Below are positions 44,738 through 54,409 of a DNA stretch of 64,000 bases, piece by piece. The translations under genes and the position numbers were made by a program. Numbering within the stretch: the first letter of the stretch is position 1; every line of letters begins with the position of its first letter. Source of the DNA: Zobellia roscoffensis (lineage in GTDB: Bacteria; Bacteroidota; Bacteroidia; Flavobacteriales; Flavobacteriaceae); the NCBI RefSeq assembly GCF_015330165.1, contig NZ_JADDXT010000002.1, forward strand, positions 804,504-868,503, in the 5' to 3' direction. The notes below the pieces were generated by a model, which was not told the origin of the DNA, ran no database searches, and saw only the letters and a list, made by a program, of their open reading frames with translations.

Positions 44738-46450
44738 ATGAAACTCAATTATCTTCTTATAGCCCTTGTCTTTCTATACCTCTCGCCAATATGCGCGCAG
44801 AAAACACCAGAACCTAAAACGAAAAAAAAGAAAGCCAGTGAAATGGTCATAGAAAGAGAACGACCTGCTGAATGGAGGAATCTTGTTTTAGGCGGCCGTT
44901 TTATGGACCGCTTTCTACCCATGCCCAATTTAGGTGGTATGACCTCAGATACTTGGGGGGCACCCGGTGTAATCCCTAGAGATATCAACAATGGGATGGA
45001 GAGTCCCCTTTGGTCTTATTGGGGCGGAAATACCCTATTGGAGCAAGAAGATGGCAAGTATCATCTCTTTGTCTGCCGATGGCTCGAAAATGCGGAAAAA
45101 GGCCATATGGCTTATCATGACAGCCGGGTTGTTCATGGGGTTTCAAAATCTCCTTTCGGACCTTTCAGAATTGCCGGAGAAGTTGGTCATGGACACAACC
45201 CTACTTGGTATAAAACGAAGAAAGGCAGATACGTTCTTTATGTCATTGACAAGTATTATGTTGCGCAACATATTAATGGTCCATGGAAAGAAGGGCAATT
45301 TGAGTTTGACAAGCGAGATAGAGAAACCTCTAGCGCCCATAATTTTATGCACAACTGCACTTTCGCTCAACGTGAAGACGGCACATTTTTAATGGTGAAT
45401 AGGCATGGGTATTCATGGTTTAGTAAAGATGGTCTCACCACATGGAATATGGTTGGGGAGAAATCCGGGTATCCACCAGTAGAAGGCAAATACGAAGACC
45501 CTGTTATTTGGAAAGACAACGTACAATACCACATGATCGTAAACGATTGGCTGGGCAGAATTGCTTGGTACTTGCGTTCAAAAGATGGTGTAGATTGGAA
45601 GGTAGAACCGGGTGAAGCTTATGTACCGGGAATCTCAATTCATGAAAACGGCAAAAAAGAAGACTGGCACAAATATGAACGTATCCGAATGCTACAAGAT
45701 GAAAAAGGGCGAGCTATTGCCGCCAACTTTGCCGTTATTGACACTTTGAAATATGAAGACCTTCCCAATGACAACCACAGTTCCAAACTAATTGTCGTTC
45801 CATTGATAAAGGATAAGTTACTAACCCTCTTGAACGAGAATAAAATCTCTCCAAAAACAAAAGAGATTCGAGTAAAAATAGAAGCTGAAAGCGATTTTAA
45901 TCCACAAACAGATATAGACTTAAACTCATTACGTTTTGGGGCTTCAGAAAAAGTAAACTTCGGAAATGGAAGTAAAATAACACGAACCGAAAAACTGGGC
46001 AAAGACCTCATTCTCATTTTCAATGGAAAAGGCAATGGGCTCACGGAAGACAACTTTGTCGGAAAACTAATTGGTAAAGACAAAAACGGAAAATTACTTT
46101 TTGGATACACCCGTTTGCCGGAAGTTGAATACGTCCAACCCATCCTCTCCGCCAGAGCTCCAACCTTTACAAAAACATCAAAAGGTTATACCGTTGAAGT
46201 GAAAGTAGAGAACTTTGGTCAAGTTGCCTCTACGGAGACGGAAATCAATATTACCCTACTAGAGAATGGGAAAGAGAAGAATTTGGCATCGGGAAAGGTT
46301 CGGCCTTTAAAACCGTTTCAAGAAACTATAGTGTCACTTCCTTGTAAAATCAAACTACAAAAAGGGAAAAGCTATACTATAAAAAGTAGCATTTCTCTAA
46401 AAGGAAGCCAACCCGTAAACTTTACCAAAACCATTACCCTACAAGAATAA
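44738..46450 (+). CDS. Five-bladed beta-propeller glycosidase-like protein of unassigned family
   Basis: A 570-residue exported protein with a signal peptide (to ICAQ). Residues about 45-370 look like a five-bladed propeller of the GH43/GH117/GH32 kind: APGVIPRDIN, HNPTWYKTKKGRYVLYVI, then YEDPVIWKDNVQYHMI, each with an acidic residue in a typical blade position. The C-terminal 200 residues are a beta domain with CARDB-like sequence (VKVENFGQVASTETEIN), as in attached binding modules. I cannot place it in a GH family. It is between the SGNH hydrolase and a GH-D-like gene, so it probably cleaves the same glycan. Confidence 0.7.
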   Translation: MKLNYLLIALVFLYLSPICAQKTPEPKTKKKKASEMVIERERPAEWRNLVLGGRFMDRFLPMPNLGGMTSDTWGAPGVIPRDINNGMESPLWSYWGGNTLLEQEDGKYHLFVCRWLENAEKGHMAYHDSRVVHGVSKSPFGPFRIAGEVGHGHNPTWYKTKKGRYVLYVIDKYYVAQHINGPWKEGQFEFDKRDRETSSAHNFMHNCTFAQREDGTFLMVNRHGYSWFSKDGLTTWNMVGEKSGYPPVEGKYEDPVIWKDNVQYHMIVNDWLGRIAWYLRSKDGVDWKVEPGEAYVPGISIHENGKKEDWHKYERIRMLQDEKGRAIAANFAVIDTLKYEDLPNDNHSSKLIVVPLIKDKLLTLLNENKISPKTKEIRVKIEAESDFNPQTDIDLNSLRFGASEKVNFGNGSKITRTEKLGKDLILIFNGKGNGLTEDNFVGKLIGKDKNGKLLFGYTRLPEVEYVQPILSARAPTFTKTSKGYTVEVKVENFGQVASTETEINITLLENGKEKNLASGKVRPLKPFQETIVSLPCKIKLQKGKSYTIKSSISLKGSQPVNFTKTITLQE

Positions 46451-46457
46451 TCTCAAC

Positions 46458-47897
46458 ATGAGCAACAGAAGGAATTTTATAAAAAAGGCAGGTATGGGCG
46501 CCGCCCTAGCAGGAGTTTCAGGTCCGTTAGCATTACATGCCGCTTCCTCTCATTTTGAGGTTTCCAATAAAAAGGGCAAAAATGAAGGTGAACAAATAAA
46601 AATAAAAGTTACCAAACCCCTATTTTGCCCGTATCATAGTATTGGCGATGGAGCACAAAAAGGTGGTGATGCCTATTACTTTCAAAGTGATGCTTTTTCC
46701 CATAATCCATTTACTATTCCGGCCAGTGGCATGAGCGGTTCGCCCGTAATTCGTGATGCTGCAGGTAAATTCGTTGGCTTTATGACCACCTTTGGTTATG
46801 AAGATTCTACTTTTAGTTTTGACGGAAAAGAAACCCTAACCATATACGTTCCCGATGGTCAGGAAGTTTTTGTGGATGAAGGCGGAGATGGTGAAAAAGC
46901 CTGGAAGACCTACAACATCAAAATGATGGAACGGCTAAATATTGAGCCTTATAAAGTTTATCCTCATTTTTGGGCAGATGTGGAATATTGTACTTGGGTA
47001 GAACAGAAAATACAATCTAATGTTCCCAAAGGACATTTCAATATATTAAACCACGATTTTGTAGCGAAGTACTTAGATAAAATAGTTGAATACGGCTATC
47101 CTAAGGGAAAAATGACATTAGACCATGGTTGGGGACAATTTCCTGATGGCTCTCTAAATTCCGGTTATGGTTCCTGGAGTCCAGACCCCAAGAAATTTCC
47201 CGATTTCCATAAGACTATGGACCTTATTAATGAGAAAGGATTTACTCCAGGATTGTGGATTGGCTTCCCTAAAATTCATGCTGCTAGTACGGCAGCACAG
47301 AACAATCCTAATTTATTGGGTGCCTTCAGGGCCGAGGGCAAAACCGAATACGATAAAGGTGTACGCTGGCTGAACCCAAAATCCGATATTTTTGAATATG
47401 CCTCAGAAACCATCTATCGTTTTCATCAAATGGGGGTCCGAAAGTTTAAGATTGACATGTCATACAACACAAAATCAGACATGTTACACATACACAAAGA
47501 ACTTTATAAAGCTGCAAAAGGGATTGACGAAACCATTGAAATGGAATTTCATGTGCCGGATATTTTCTTCACCAAGTTTACCGATGTTACCCGAACCAAT
47601 GATGTTTGGCTCAATGATAAGTACGATTGGCCTGCCCGTGTAAAAACACATTATGAAATCTCATATAAATCTTCTCCGGGACGTGGTATCAATCTTGACC
47701 ATATTGGTGGAAATGCCGAAAAAGACATTACAGAAGAAAAATACCTACAACACCTAGAAATGTTTAAATCTAAAATTGGCTATCCTTTGGTTTCAGTTCT
47801 ACCACATCACATCAGTCAAAAATGTGTTGATGAAACAGGTGATTATTTATGGGATTATGAAAAAGGATCAAGAAATATCATTTCTGATTTTTACTAG
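46458..47897 (+). CDS. Tat-exported TIM-barrel protein resembling clan GH-D glycosidases
   Basis: A 479-residue protein with a twin-arginine signal (NRRNFIKKAGMGAA). The first part is a beta domain, the rest a TIM barrel with the features of GH27/GH36/GH31: MTLDHGWGQFPDG, SPDPKKFPDFHKTMDLI, GFTPGLWIGFP, and a candidate nucleophile D333 in KFKIDMSYN with acid/base D382 in RTNDVW. It lacks the full length of GH36 alpha-galactosidases, and no family assignment is made here. It starts 7 bases after the propeller gene. An alpha-galactosidase- or fucosidase-like activity on the sulfated glycan is possible but unproven. Confidence 0.68.
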   Translation: MSNRRNFIKKAGMGAALAGVSGPLALHAASSHFEVSNKKGKNEGEQIKIKVTKPLFCPYHSIGDGAQKGGDAYYFQSDAFSHNPFTIPASGMSGSPVIRDAAGKFVGFMTTFGYEDSTFSFDGKETLTIYVPDGQEVFVDEGGDGEKAWKTYNIKMMERLNIEPYKVYPHFWADVEYCTWVEQKIQSNVPKGHFNILNHDFVAKYLDKIVEYGYPKGKMTLDHGWGQFPDGSLNSGYGSWSPDPKKFPDFHKTMDLINEKGFTPGLWIGFPKIHAASTAAQNNPNLLGAFRAEGKTEYDKGVRWLNPKSDIFEYASETIYRFHQMGVRKFKIDMSYNTKSDMLHIHKELYKAAKGIDETIEMEFHVPDIFFTKFTDVTRTNDVWLNDKYDWPARVKTHYEISYKSSPGRGINLDHIGGNAEKDITEEKYLQHLEMFKSKIGYPLVSVLPHHISQKCVDETGDYLWDYEKGSRNIISDFY

Positions 47898-48009
47898 TAA
47901 GCCCTGTAAAAGGCTAGTGATTTACAGAGAGAGACAAGAGATACACAGGTAAATACATCTTTTTAAGCTTTTTAAACTTCATTTGATGGTAGATTAAATA
48001 GCGGTTTCT

Positions 48010-49584
48010 ATGATTCACTGGTTTAAAAAAATTCGATTTTCTTTTTTACTCATTTTCCTTTTTGCACTCTCATCTTGTGGTGGGAGTACCAAAAAAGAAA
48101 AAGTAGAAACTGTAGATAACCGTCCAAACGTTTTATGGATAACCATTGAAGACTGGAGTCCGGACTTATCCTGTTACGGCACAAAGGGTATCCACACACC
48201 TAATGTAGACCAATTGGCCGCAGAAGGTATTCGCTATAACAAGGCATTTACAACCTCACCGGTCTGCTCTACATCACGTTCAGCAATGATGACCGGTTTT
48301 CACCAAAACTATATTCGTGCCAACCAACATCGCGAACACAATAAACAGCCATTACCTCATGGTATAAAACCCATTCCTAAACTGTTTGAAGAGGCTGGCT
48401 ATTTCACCACGTTAATGAGCTGGAAGACAGATATGAACTTTCTTCCTGACACCAAAGAAGAGCTTTTCATGAATACCAATGATTGGACGGACCGCAAGCC
48501 TGGCCAACCATTCTTTGCTAGAATTACCTTTGGAGGCACCCACCGTTCTTGGAACCGTGACCCACAAAGACCTATTGACATAAAAGATGTAGAGCTTCCT
48601 CCTTATTATGCAGACACTCCTTTTGTACGTCGTGATTGGGCTAATGGTCTAGAGCAAATGCAATTGGTAGACCGTGAAGTAGGCACCTTGCTAAAACGAT
48701 TAGAAGACGAGGGATTGGCTAACAATACCATTGTCTTTTTTATTGGCGATCACGGCCGATGCCACATACGAGGTAAACAATTTTTGTACGAAGGCGGTAC
48801 CCGAATTCCTATGATTATGAGATGGCCAGGGAAAATTGAACCCAAACAAATAAGTGAAGATATGGTCATGTCTATTGATATTGATGCAACCATCCTTGAA
48901 GCCGCTGGCATTACCCCTCCGGTTCCACTTCACGGCAAAAACCTTTTAGGGGATGACATTAAAAACCGAAAATACACTTTTGCCGCGCGAGATAAAATGG
49001 ACGAGACCCATGATGCCATGCGTTCCATTCGTTCTAAAGACTATAAGCTTATTCTGAATTTAATGCCCGAGAGGCCCTATTTGCAATACAACCAGTACAA
49101 AGAAAACGCATACCCCGTACTAGCAGAAATGAGCATTATGTACCTAAAAGGAGAACTTAATCCCGCCCAAGCAGCCTTCTTTTCCCCCGTAAAACCTGAA
49201 ATTGAGCTATATGATCTACGAAATGATACATATGAGGTAGACAATGTAGCAGATAACCCCGAATATAGCTCTGTGAAAAAAGAGCTACTGACCGAACTTC
49301 AAAACTGGCGCACCAACGTCATTGAAGATGAAGGTGTGAGTGATGAATTTAGGGCCGTTGGCGTTTTTCCCGATAAAAATCCATTTTCAACAGTGGACGA
49401 ATGGGTAGCCAAAAACCAAAAAAATTACGATTTCAACCGTATAGGCTGGCCTGCATGGTATCCTACAAAAACGCTTCAAGAATGGCAAAAGGCCCGCAAC
49501 AAATGGGAACCTTACGTTATGAGAGGAGCTTCTGAAAATATACCTCGTCCTGAAATTGGCATTATCAAAAAGAAGAAAAAATAG
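48010..49584 (+). CDS. S1 family sulfatase with CSTSR active site
   Basis: A 524-residue sulfatase with a lipobox (C23 in LSSCGG), so probably membrane-anchored. The formylglycine motif is CSTSR (C86), with Thr where the usual C-x-P/A-x-R has Pro or Ala. EDWSPDLS replaces the typical DD pair: E47 and D48 stand at the metal site. GDHGRCHIRGKQ is the second metal region. The CSTSR variant recurs in certain S1 sulfatases, so it is probably active. A 112-base gap precedes it with no clear promoter. Confidence 0.9.
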   Translation: MIHWFKKIRFSFLLIFLFALSSCGGSTKKEKVETVDNRPNVLWITIEDWSPDLSCYGTKGIHTPNVDQLAAEGIRYNKAFTTSPVCSTSRSAMMTGFHQNYIRANQHREHNKQPLPHGIKPIPKLFEEAGYFTTLMSWKTDMNFLPDTKEELFMNTNDWTDRKPGQPFFARITFGGTHRSWNRDPQRPIDIKDVELPPYYADTPFVRRDWANGLEQMQLVDREVGTLLKRLEDEGLANNTIVFFIGDHGRCHIRGKQFLYEGGTRIPMIMRWPGKIEPKQISEDMVMSIDIDATILEAAGITPPVPLHGKNLLGDDIKNRKYTFAARDKMDETHDAMRSIRSKDYKLILNLMPERPYLQYNQYKENAYPVLAEMSIMYLKGELNPAQAAFFSPVKPEIELYDLRNDTYEVDNVADNPEYSSVKKELLTELQNWRTNVIEDEGVSDEFRAVGVFPDKNPFSTVDEWVAKNQKNYDFNRIGWPAWYPTKTLQEWQKARNKWEPYVMRGASENIPRPEIGIIKKKKK

Positions 49585-49604
49585 AATTAAAGCCAAAATT
49601 CAGA

Positions 49605-51107
49605 ATGACAACAAAAATTAAACTTGTACAAAAAGTAGCTATCGCCTTTATATTTTTTACGGGGATAACCGCATTACACGCTCAACTTAAACCGAAAAAA
49701 TTTCAGCCGGAGTGGGAATCTATCCGAGAAGGCTATGAAATTCCCGAATGGTTCCGCGATGCTAAATTTGGCATCTTCCTTCACTGGGGACCTTATGCCG
49801 TACCCGCCTACAGTAGCGAAAAATACCCAAGAGGTATTTATGATAAAAAATGGTCAAAAGGAGGAAAAAAGCCATATACCTATCATCGTGAATATTATGG
49901 GGAACCTTCAAAATTCGGGTACAAAGATTTCATCCCTGATTTTAAGGCAGAAAAATTTGATGCGGATGAGTGGGCTACATTATTTAAAAATGCAGGGGCT
50001 CGTTATGTAGTGCCAGTTGCAGAGCATCATGACGGGTATGCTATGTACGCCTCCAACCACACCCGCTGGAACGTTAAAGATACAGGACCAAAGAAAGATG
50101 TAATGCGCATGTTGTCCGAAGCTGTAAAGAAAAACGATATGAAATTTGGGGTGTCTTCCCATTTTGCGCGCCACCGCGTATATTACCGTAAGGATGACCC
50201 TACTTGGGATACCAACGACCCTAGGTTTTATGACCTCTATGGTGAACCAATAGGTAATGACACCTTACCCACCAAAAAATTCCTAAATCTTTGGTGGAAC
50301 CGTACTACGGATATCATTGACAACTATGAACCCGATTTATTATGGTTCGATTTTGGGTTGGACAAACCTGGATTTGAAGTCGTGCACAAAGAAATACTCG
50401 CTTATTATTACAACAAAGGTGAAGAATGGAACAAGGGTGTTGTTTTTCAAGATAAAAACATGAGAAATAAATCTTTTCCGGAAGACCTGATTGTATTGGA
50501 TATTGAGCGTGGGCGCATGGATGGTATTTACAAATATCCTTGGCAAACGGATACATCTATCGGTAAGATTTCGTGGGGTTATGTCTCCAATGAAGAATAC
50601 AAAACCTCTAACTACCTTCTAGACGAATTGATAGATATAGTAAGTAAAAACGGCTGTTTGTTACTGAATATCGGCCCTAAAGCCAATGGAACCATACCTG
50701 CCGAAGCTAAGAAAATATTGAATGAAATGGGTAATTGGCTAAGCCTGAACGGAGAAGCCATTTATGACACCAGACCTTGGACCATCTTTGGAGAAGGCCC
50801 TACCAAAGTAGAAACAGGACATCATTCCGAAAAAAACAATAAAGAATCCGGACCTGAAGACTTTAGGTTTACCACCAAAGACGGAATTCTCTATGCAACG
50901 GCTCTGGGTTGGCCTAAAGACGGGAAATTCAATATTAAATCGCTTGCAAAAAATAATCCGAACACATCAAAAAAAATAGCATCTGTAGAATTCATAAGCG
51001 GTAAAAACAGTATGAAGTGGAAACAAACTGGCAAAGGACTTTCTATTACCGTTACTGGTATAAAACCTTGCGAGGCCGCTTATGTCTTTCGGATAAAACT
51101 GAATTAA
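49605..51107 (+). CDS. GH29 alpha-L-fucosidase
   Basis: A 500-residue periplasmic retaining alpha-L-fucosidase. After the signal peptide (to LHAQ) come the family motifs WFRDAKFGIFLHWGPYAVPA, AGARYVVPVAEHHDGYAMY and LLWFDFGLD, where D249 is the expected nucleophile. The normal WFDG is WFDF here. The C-terminus is a beta domain (about 400-500). It releases terminal alpha-fucose from oligosaccharides. It is the best clue to the sugar: a fucose-containing sulfated glycan. 20 bases after the sulfatase gene. Confidence 0.92.
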   Translation: MTTKIKLVQKVAIAFIFFTGITALHAQLKPKKFQPEWESIREGYEIPEWFRDAKFGIFLHWGPYAVPAYSSEKYPRGIYDKKWSKGGKKPYTYHREYYGEPSKFGYKDFIPDFKAEKFDADEWATLFKNAGARYVVPVAEHHDGYAMYASNHTRWNVKDTGPKKDVMRMLSEAVKKNDMKFGVSSHFARHRVYYRKDDPTWDTNDPRFYDLYGEPIGNDTLPTKKFLNLWWNRTTDIIDNYEPDLLWFDFGLDKPGFEVVHKEILAYYYNKGEEWNKGVVFQDKNMRNKSFPEDLIVLDIERGRMDGIYKYPWQTDTSIGKISWGYVSNEEYKTSNYLLDELIDIVSKNGCLLLNIGPKANGTIPAEAKKILNEMGNWLSLNGEAIYDTRPWTIFGEGPTKVETGHHSEKNNKESGPEDFRFTTKDGILYATALGWPKDGKFNIKSLAKNNPNTSKKIASVEFISGKNSMKWKQTGKGLSITVTGIKPCEAAYVFRIKLN

Positions 51108-51140
51108 AAACAATCCAAACCTATTTTCAAAATATAGAAG

Positions 51141-52853
51141 ATGAGCAAATTTTATTTTAACGAAGAGCAAAGTTCCTATGACGCAATTGTTGTAGGCACA
51201 GGAGTCAGCGGAGGCTGGGCTGCCAAAGAACTGTGTGAGAATGGGTTAAAGACCCTTATGCTGGAAAGAGGCAGAATGGTAGAGCACATTAAGGACTATA
51301 CTACTGCCCATATGGATGATTGGGACTTTAAACATGGTATGGAGCTTTCTATTGAAGAAAAAGCAAAAAGACCCAAACAAAGTAGGACGAATAAAGGAAA
51401 AAGTGCAGATTCATACAAGTGGTTCGTAAATGACTTGGACCACCCTTACAATGAGACCAAACCTTTTAATTGGATGCGCGGTTATCATGTTGGTGGCCGT
51501 TCCATAACCTGGGGTAGACACAGTTACCGTTGGAGTGAAATTGATTTTGAAGCAAACAAGAATGATGGTCATGGTGTTGATTGGCCTATTCGCTATAAAG
51601 ATATTGCTCCGTGGTATGATAAAGTAGAAACCTATATTGGAGTTTCTGGTGAAAAAATGGGGCTTAGACAATTGCCTGATGGGCAGTTTCTCCCAATGAT
51701 GGAATTGAATTGTGTAGAGCAAAAGTTTAGGGATAAAGTTTACGAAAATTTAGATGGACGAGTAGTTACTTCAGGTCGTATAGCCCACATAACAGGTGAC
51801 AAAGAATTTGAAGGGCGCACCAAATGTCAGTTTAGGAACCGTTGTTCAAGAGGGTGTCCGTTTGGAGGATATTTCAGTAGTAACTCATCTACGTTACCAG
51901 CTGCGGAACGAACAGGAAATCTAACCCTAAGGCCTGATTCTATCGTAACCGAAGTAATTTACGACCCCGACACTAAAAAAGCTGCAGGGGTAAAAGTCAT
52001 AGACCGCTTAACTAAGGAAGAATTTGTATTTAAGGCAAAGGTTATTTTCTTATGTGCATCGGCCATTGCATCGGCTTCTATTCTTATGCAATCAAAATCT
52101 GACCGTTTTCCTAATGGGATGGGTAATGATTCTGACCAATTGGGTCGTAACATCATGGACCATCATTTAGGAGCTGGGGCTAATGGAAAATTTGACGGTT
52201 TTGATGATAAGTATTACAAGGGAAGAAGGCCTGGCGGTGTGTATATTCCTCGTTTTAAGAATATAGATGCTAAATCTAAGAGCAAGGATTACCTACGTGG
52301 TTTTGGATACCAAGGAGGTGCAAGCCGTAAAAACTGGAAAGATTCCGTTGCAGAACTTACGATGGGTGCAGAGCTTAAAGAAGCCATTTTAAAGCCTGGA
52401 GGTTGGACCATGGGCGTAGGTGGTTTTGGTGAAATTCTACCTTACCAAGACAATCGTATGACCTTAGACTATGACAATTTAGATGGTTGGGGCCTACCAA
52501 CGGTAACCTTTGATGCTGAAATACGCGACAACGAATTTAAAATGCGCGAAGACATAGTAGTTCAAGCGGCAGAAATGCTCAAAAAAGCAGGAGCGAGAGA
52601 CATAAATACCCATAACAGCTCCTATAATATTGGCCACGGTATTCACGAAATGGGAACCGCACGTATGGGTAGAGACCCAAAAACATCAGTGCTTAATGGT
52701 CATAACCAAGTGCACGAAGTACCAAATGTATACGTTACTGATGGTGCCTTTATGGCATCATCAAGCTGTGTCAACCCTTCATTGACTTACATGGCTTTTT
52801 CTGCAAGAGCAGCCAATCACGCCGCACAAGAACTTAAAAAAGGAAATATATAA
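51141..52853 (+). CDS. GMC oxidoreductase, large subunit of a possible glycoside dehydrogenase
   Basis: A 570-residue FAD-dependent oxidoreductase. The FAD motif DAIVVGTGVSGGWAAKEL is at the N-terminus; a cysteine-rich stretch (CQFRNRCSRGCPFGGYF) follows the middle; and the GMC C-terminal domain has the catalytic His region (IGHGIHEMGTARMG) and DGAFMASSSCVNPSLTYMAF. It has no signal peptide, and its stop codon overlaps the start of a subunit-3-like gene that does. This fits the hitchhiker export of glycoside 3-dehydrogenase (LacA/LacC) and gluconate or sorbitol dehydrogenases, which oxidise sugars in the periplasm. The actual sugar is unknown. Confidence 0.85.
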   Translation: MSKFYFNEEQSSYDAIVVGTGVSGGWAAKELCENGLKTLMLERGRMVEHIKDYTTAHMDDWDFKHGMELSIEEKAKRPKQSRTNKGKSADSYKWFVNDLDHPYNETKPFNWMRGYHVGGRSITWGRHSYRWSEIDFEANKNDGHGVDWPIRYKDIAPWYDKVETYIGVSGEKMGLRQLPDGQFLPMMELNCVEQKFRDKVYENLDGRVVTSGRIAHITGDKEFEGRTKCQFRNRCSRGCPFGGYFSSNSSTLPAAERTGNLTLRPDSIVTEVIYDPDTKKAAGVKVIDRLTKEEFVFKAKVIFLCASAIASASILMQSKSDRFPNGMGNDSDQLGRNIMDHHLGAGANGKFDGFDDKYYKGRRPGGVYIPRFKNIDAKSKSKDYLRGFGYQGGASRKNWKDSVAELTMGAELKEAILKPGGWTMGVGGFGEILPYQDNRMTLDYDNLDGWGLPTVTFDAEIRDNEFKMREDIVVQAAEMLKKAGARDINTHNSSYNIGHGIHEMGTARMGRDPKTSVLNGHNQVHEVPNVYVTDGAFMASSSCVNPSLTYMAFSARAANHAAQELKKGNI

Positions 52854-53416
52854 TGGACAGGAGAAAAGCATTAATGCAGATAGGAATGTCTATGGGCTAC
52901 GTAGTAGCCGTACCAACATTCATGAGTGTTTTACAAAGTTGTAACGATAGTAAAACCACCACTTGGACACCCCAATTTTTAACTCCGGATGAAGGCGTTG
53001 TACTAATTGGCCTAATCGACAGTATTCTTCCAAAAACGGATACCCTTTCAGCATCGGAAGTTAACGTTCATATTTTTTTGGACAGCTTTGCCAACGAAGT
53101 GATGCCTCCAAAACAGCAAGACCAATTTAAGGCTACCTTAAACCAACTAGCAGCCAATGCACTAGAAAGCTCCAAAAAAGAGCGGATAAGCGATCTTACT
53201 GCTACGGATCTTGCCCCTGAAATGAGAAAAGCATTGACCAATAAAAAAGCAAAAGGTGTACCCTTTGCCAAAAATATTCGTGATTTAACTATATGGGGGT
53301 ATAAATGTACCGAGTATGTAGGCGAAGAGGTATTGGCCTATGATTCTATTCCAGGTCAATATATTCCATGCGGTGATTTAGATGAATTAACAGGAGGAAA
53401 AGCTTGGTCTATTTAA
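52853..53416 (+). CDS. Gluconate 2-dehydrogenase subunit 3-like Tat-exported partner
   Basis: A 187-residue protein of the gluconate dehydrogenase subunit 3 family. It begins with a twin-arginine type signal (DRRKALMQIGMSMGYVVAV), and the rest is a small helical domain (FLTPDEGVVLIGLIDSILPKTDT) that pairs with the GMC subunit. The start ATG overlaps the preceding stop codon (TAATG). In LacABC-type glycoside 3-dehydrogenase the partner carries the large subunit across the membrane; a cytochrome subunit (LacB) would be the third, and none is visible here. Confidence 0.82.
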   Translation: MDRRKALMQIGMSMGYVVAVPTFMSVLQSCNDSKTTTWTPQFLTPDEGVVLIGLIDSILPKTDTLSASEVNVHIFLDSFANEVMPPKQQDQFKATLNQLAANALESSKKERISDLTATDLAPEMRKALTNKKAKGVPFAKNIRDLTIWGYKCTEYVGEEVLAYDSIPGQYIPCGDLDELTGGKAWSI

Positions 53417-53461
53417 ACCAAGCTTTAATCTACAAGAACCTACCAAACAAAGAGAACGAAA

Positions 53462-54379
53462 ATGAAAAGACGCAACTTCATACAAAAAACAGCATTATCT
53501 ACAGGAGCAATCTCAATGGGTTCAGGGTTATCCTATGCCTCTAATTTAGCTTCATCAAAAGATGCTCATAAATTCAATTTAAAATATGCTCCGCATTTGG
53601 GCATGTTTGAAAACCACGCGGGCAAAGACCCTATTGACCAATTGAATTTTATGGCAGACCAAGGCTTTACGGCTTTTGAGGATAATAAAATGCGTACCCG
53701 AGATGTAGCGCTACAGGAGAAAATGGCACAAACCATGCAGAAAAGAGGCATTGAAATGGGTGTTTTTGTCGCTGTTTTTTTAAAGGAAGGACATGTAGCT
53801 TCCGGCGACCCTGAAAAGCGAAAAGCCTTTTTAAAATACTGTAAAGAATCAGTAGAAGTTGCCAAACGTGTAAATGCGAAGTGGATGACGGTTGTACCGG
53901 GAAATGTGGCTGCCAAAGTTAAGGAAGGATACCAAACTGCAAATGTAATTGAAACCTTAAAACAGGCTTCGGCAATTTTTGAACCACACAATCTTACTAT
54001 GGTGCTCGAACCTTTGAACTTTTTCAATCATCCCGGTGCTTTTTTAACGGATTCTCCACAGGCATATGAAATCTGCAAAGCTGTGGATTCCCCTTCATGT
54101 AAAATTCTTTTCGATATATATCATCAACAAATACAGGAAGGCAACCTCATCCCTAATATGAAAGCTTGTTGGGATGAAATAGCCTATATCCAAATTGGAG
54201 ACAACCCGGGAAGAAATGAACCTACCACGGGAGAAATTAACTATTGGAATGTTCTAAAATTCATAAAGGAGAAAGGTTACAACGGTATTTTAGGCATGGA
54301 ACACGGCAATTCAAGACCTGATAGGGAAGGTGAACTAGCTGTTATAAATGCGTATAAAAACGTAGATAATTTTAAATAA
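53462..54379 (+). CDS. Tat-exported hydroxypyruvate isomerase-like TIM-barrel protein
   Basis: A 305-residue protein with a twin-arginine signal (KRRNFIQKTALSTGAI). The rest is an AP-endonuclease-2-type TIM barrel. Acidic metal-site residues appear in MVLEPLNFFNHPG, ILFDIYHQQIQ, IQIGDNPGRNEP and GILGMEHGNSR, as in hydroxypyruvate isomerase (Hyi). Outside the cytosol a hydroxypyruvate role is unlikely; in this setting it may isomerise or cleave an oxidised sugar. It is 45 bases after the subunit-3-like gene. Confidence 0.82.
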   Translation: MKRRNFIQKTALSTGAISMGSGLSYASNLASSKDAHKFNLKYAPHLGMFENHAGKDPIDQLNFMADQGFTAFEDNKMRTRDVALQEKMAQTMQKRGIEMGVFVAVFLKEGHVASGDPEKRKAFLKYCKESVEVAKRVNAKWMTVVPGNVAAKVKEGYQTANVIETLKQASAIFEPHNLTMVLEPLNFFNHPGAFLTDSPQAYEICKAVDSPSCKILFDIYHQQIQEGNLIPNMKACWDEIAYIQIGDNPGRNEPTTGEINYWNVLKFIKEKGYNGILGMEHGNSRPDREGELAVINAYKNVDNFK

Positions 54380-54409
54380 ATTAAGACCTAAGTTTAGAAA
54401 CTACAAAAA

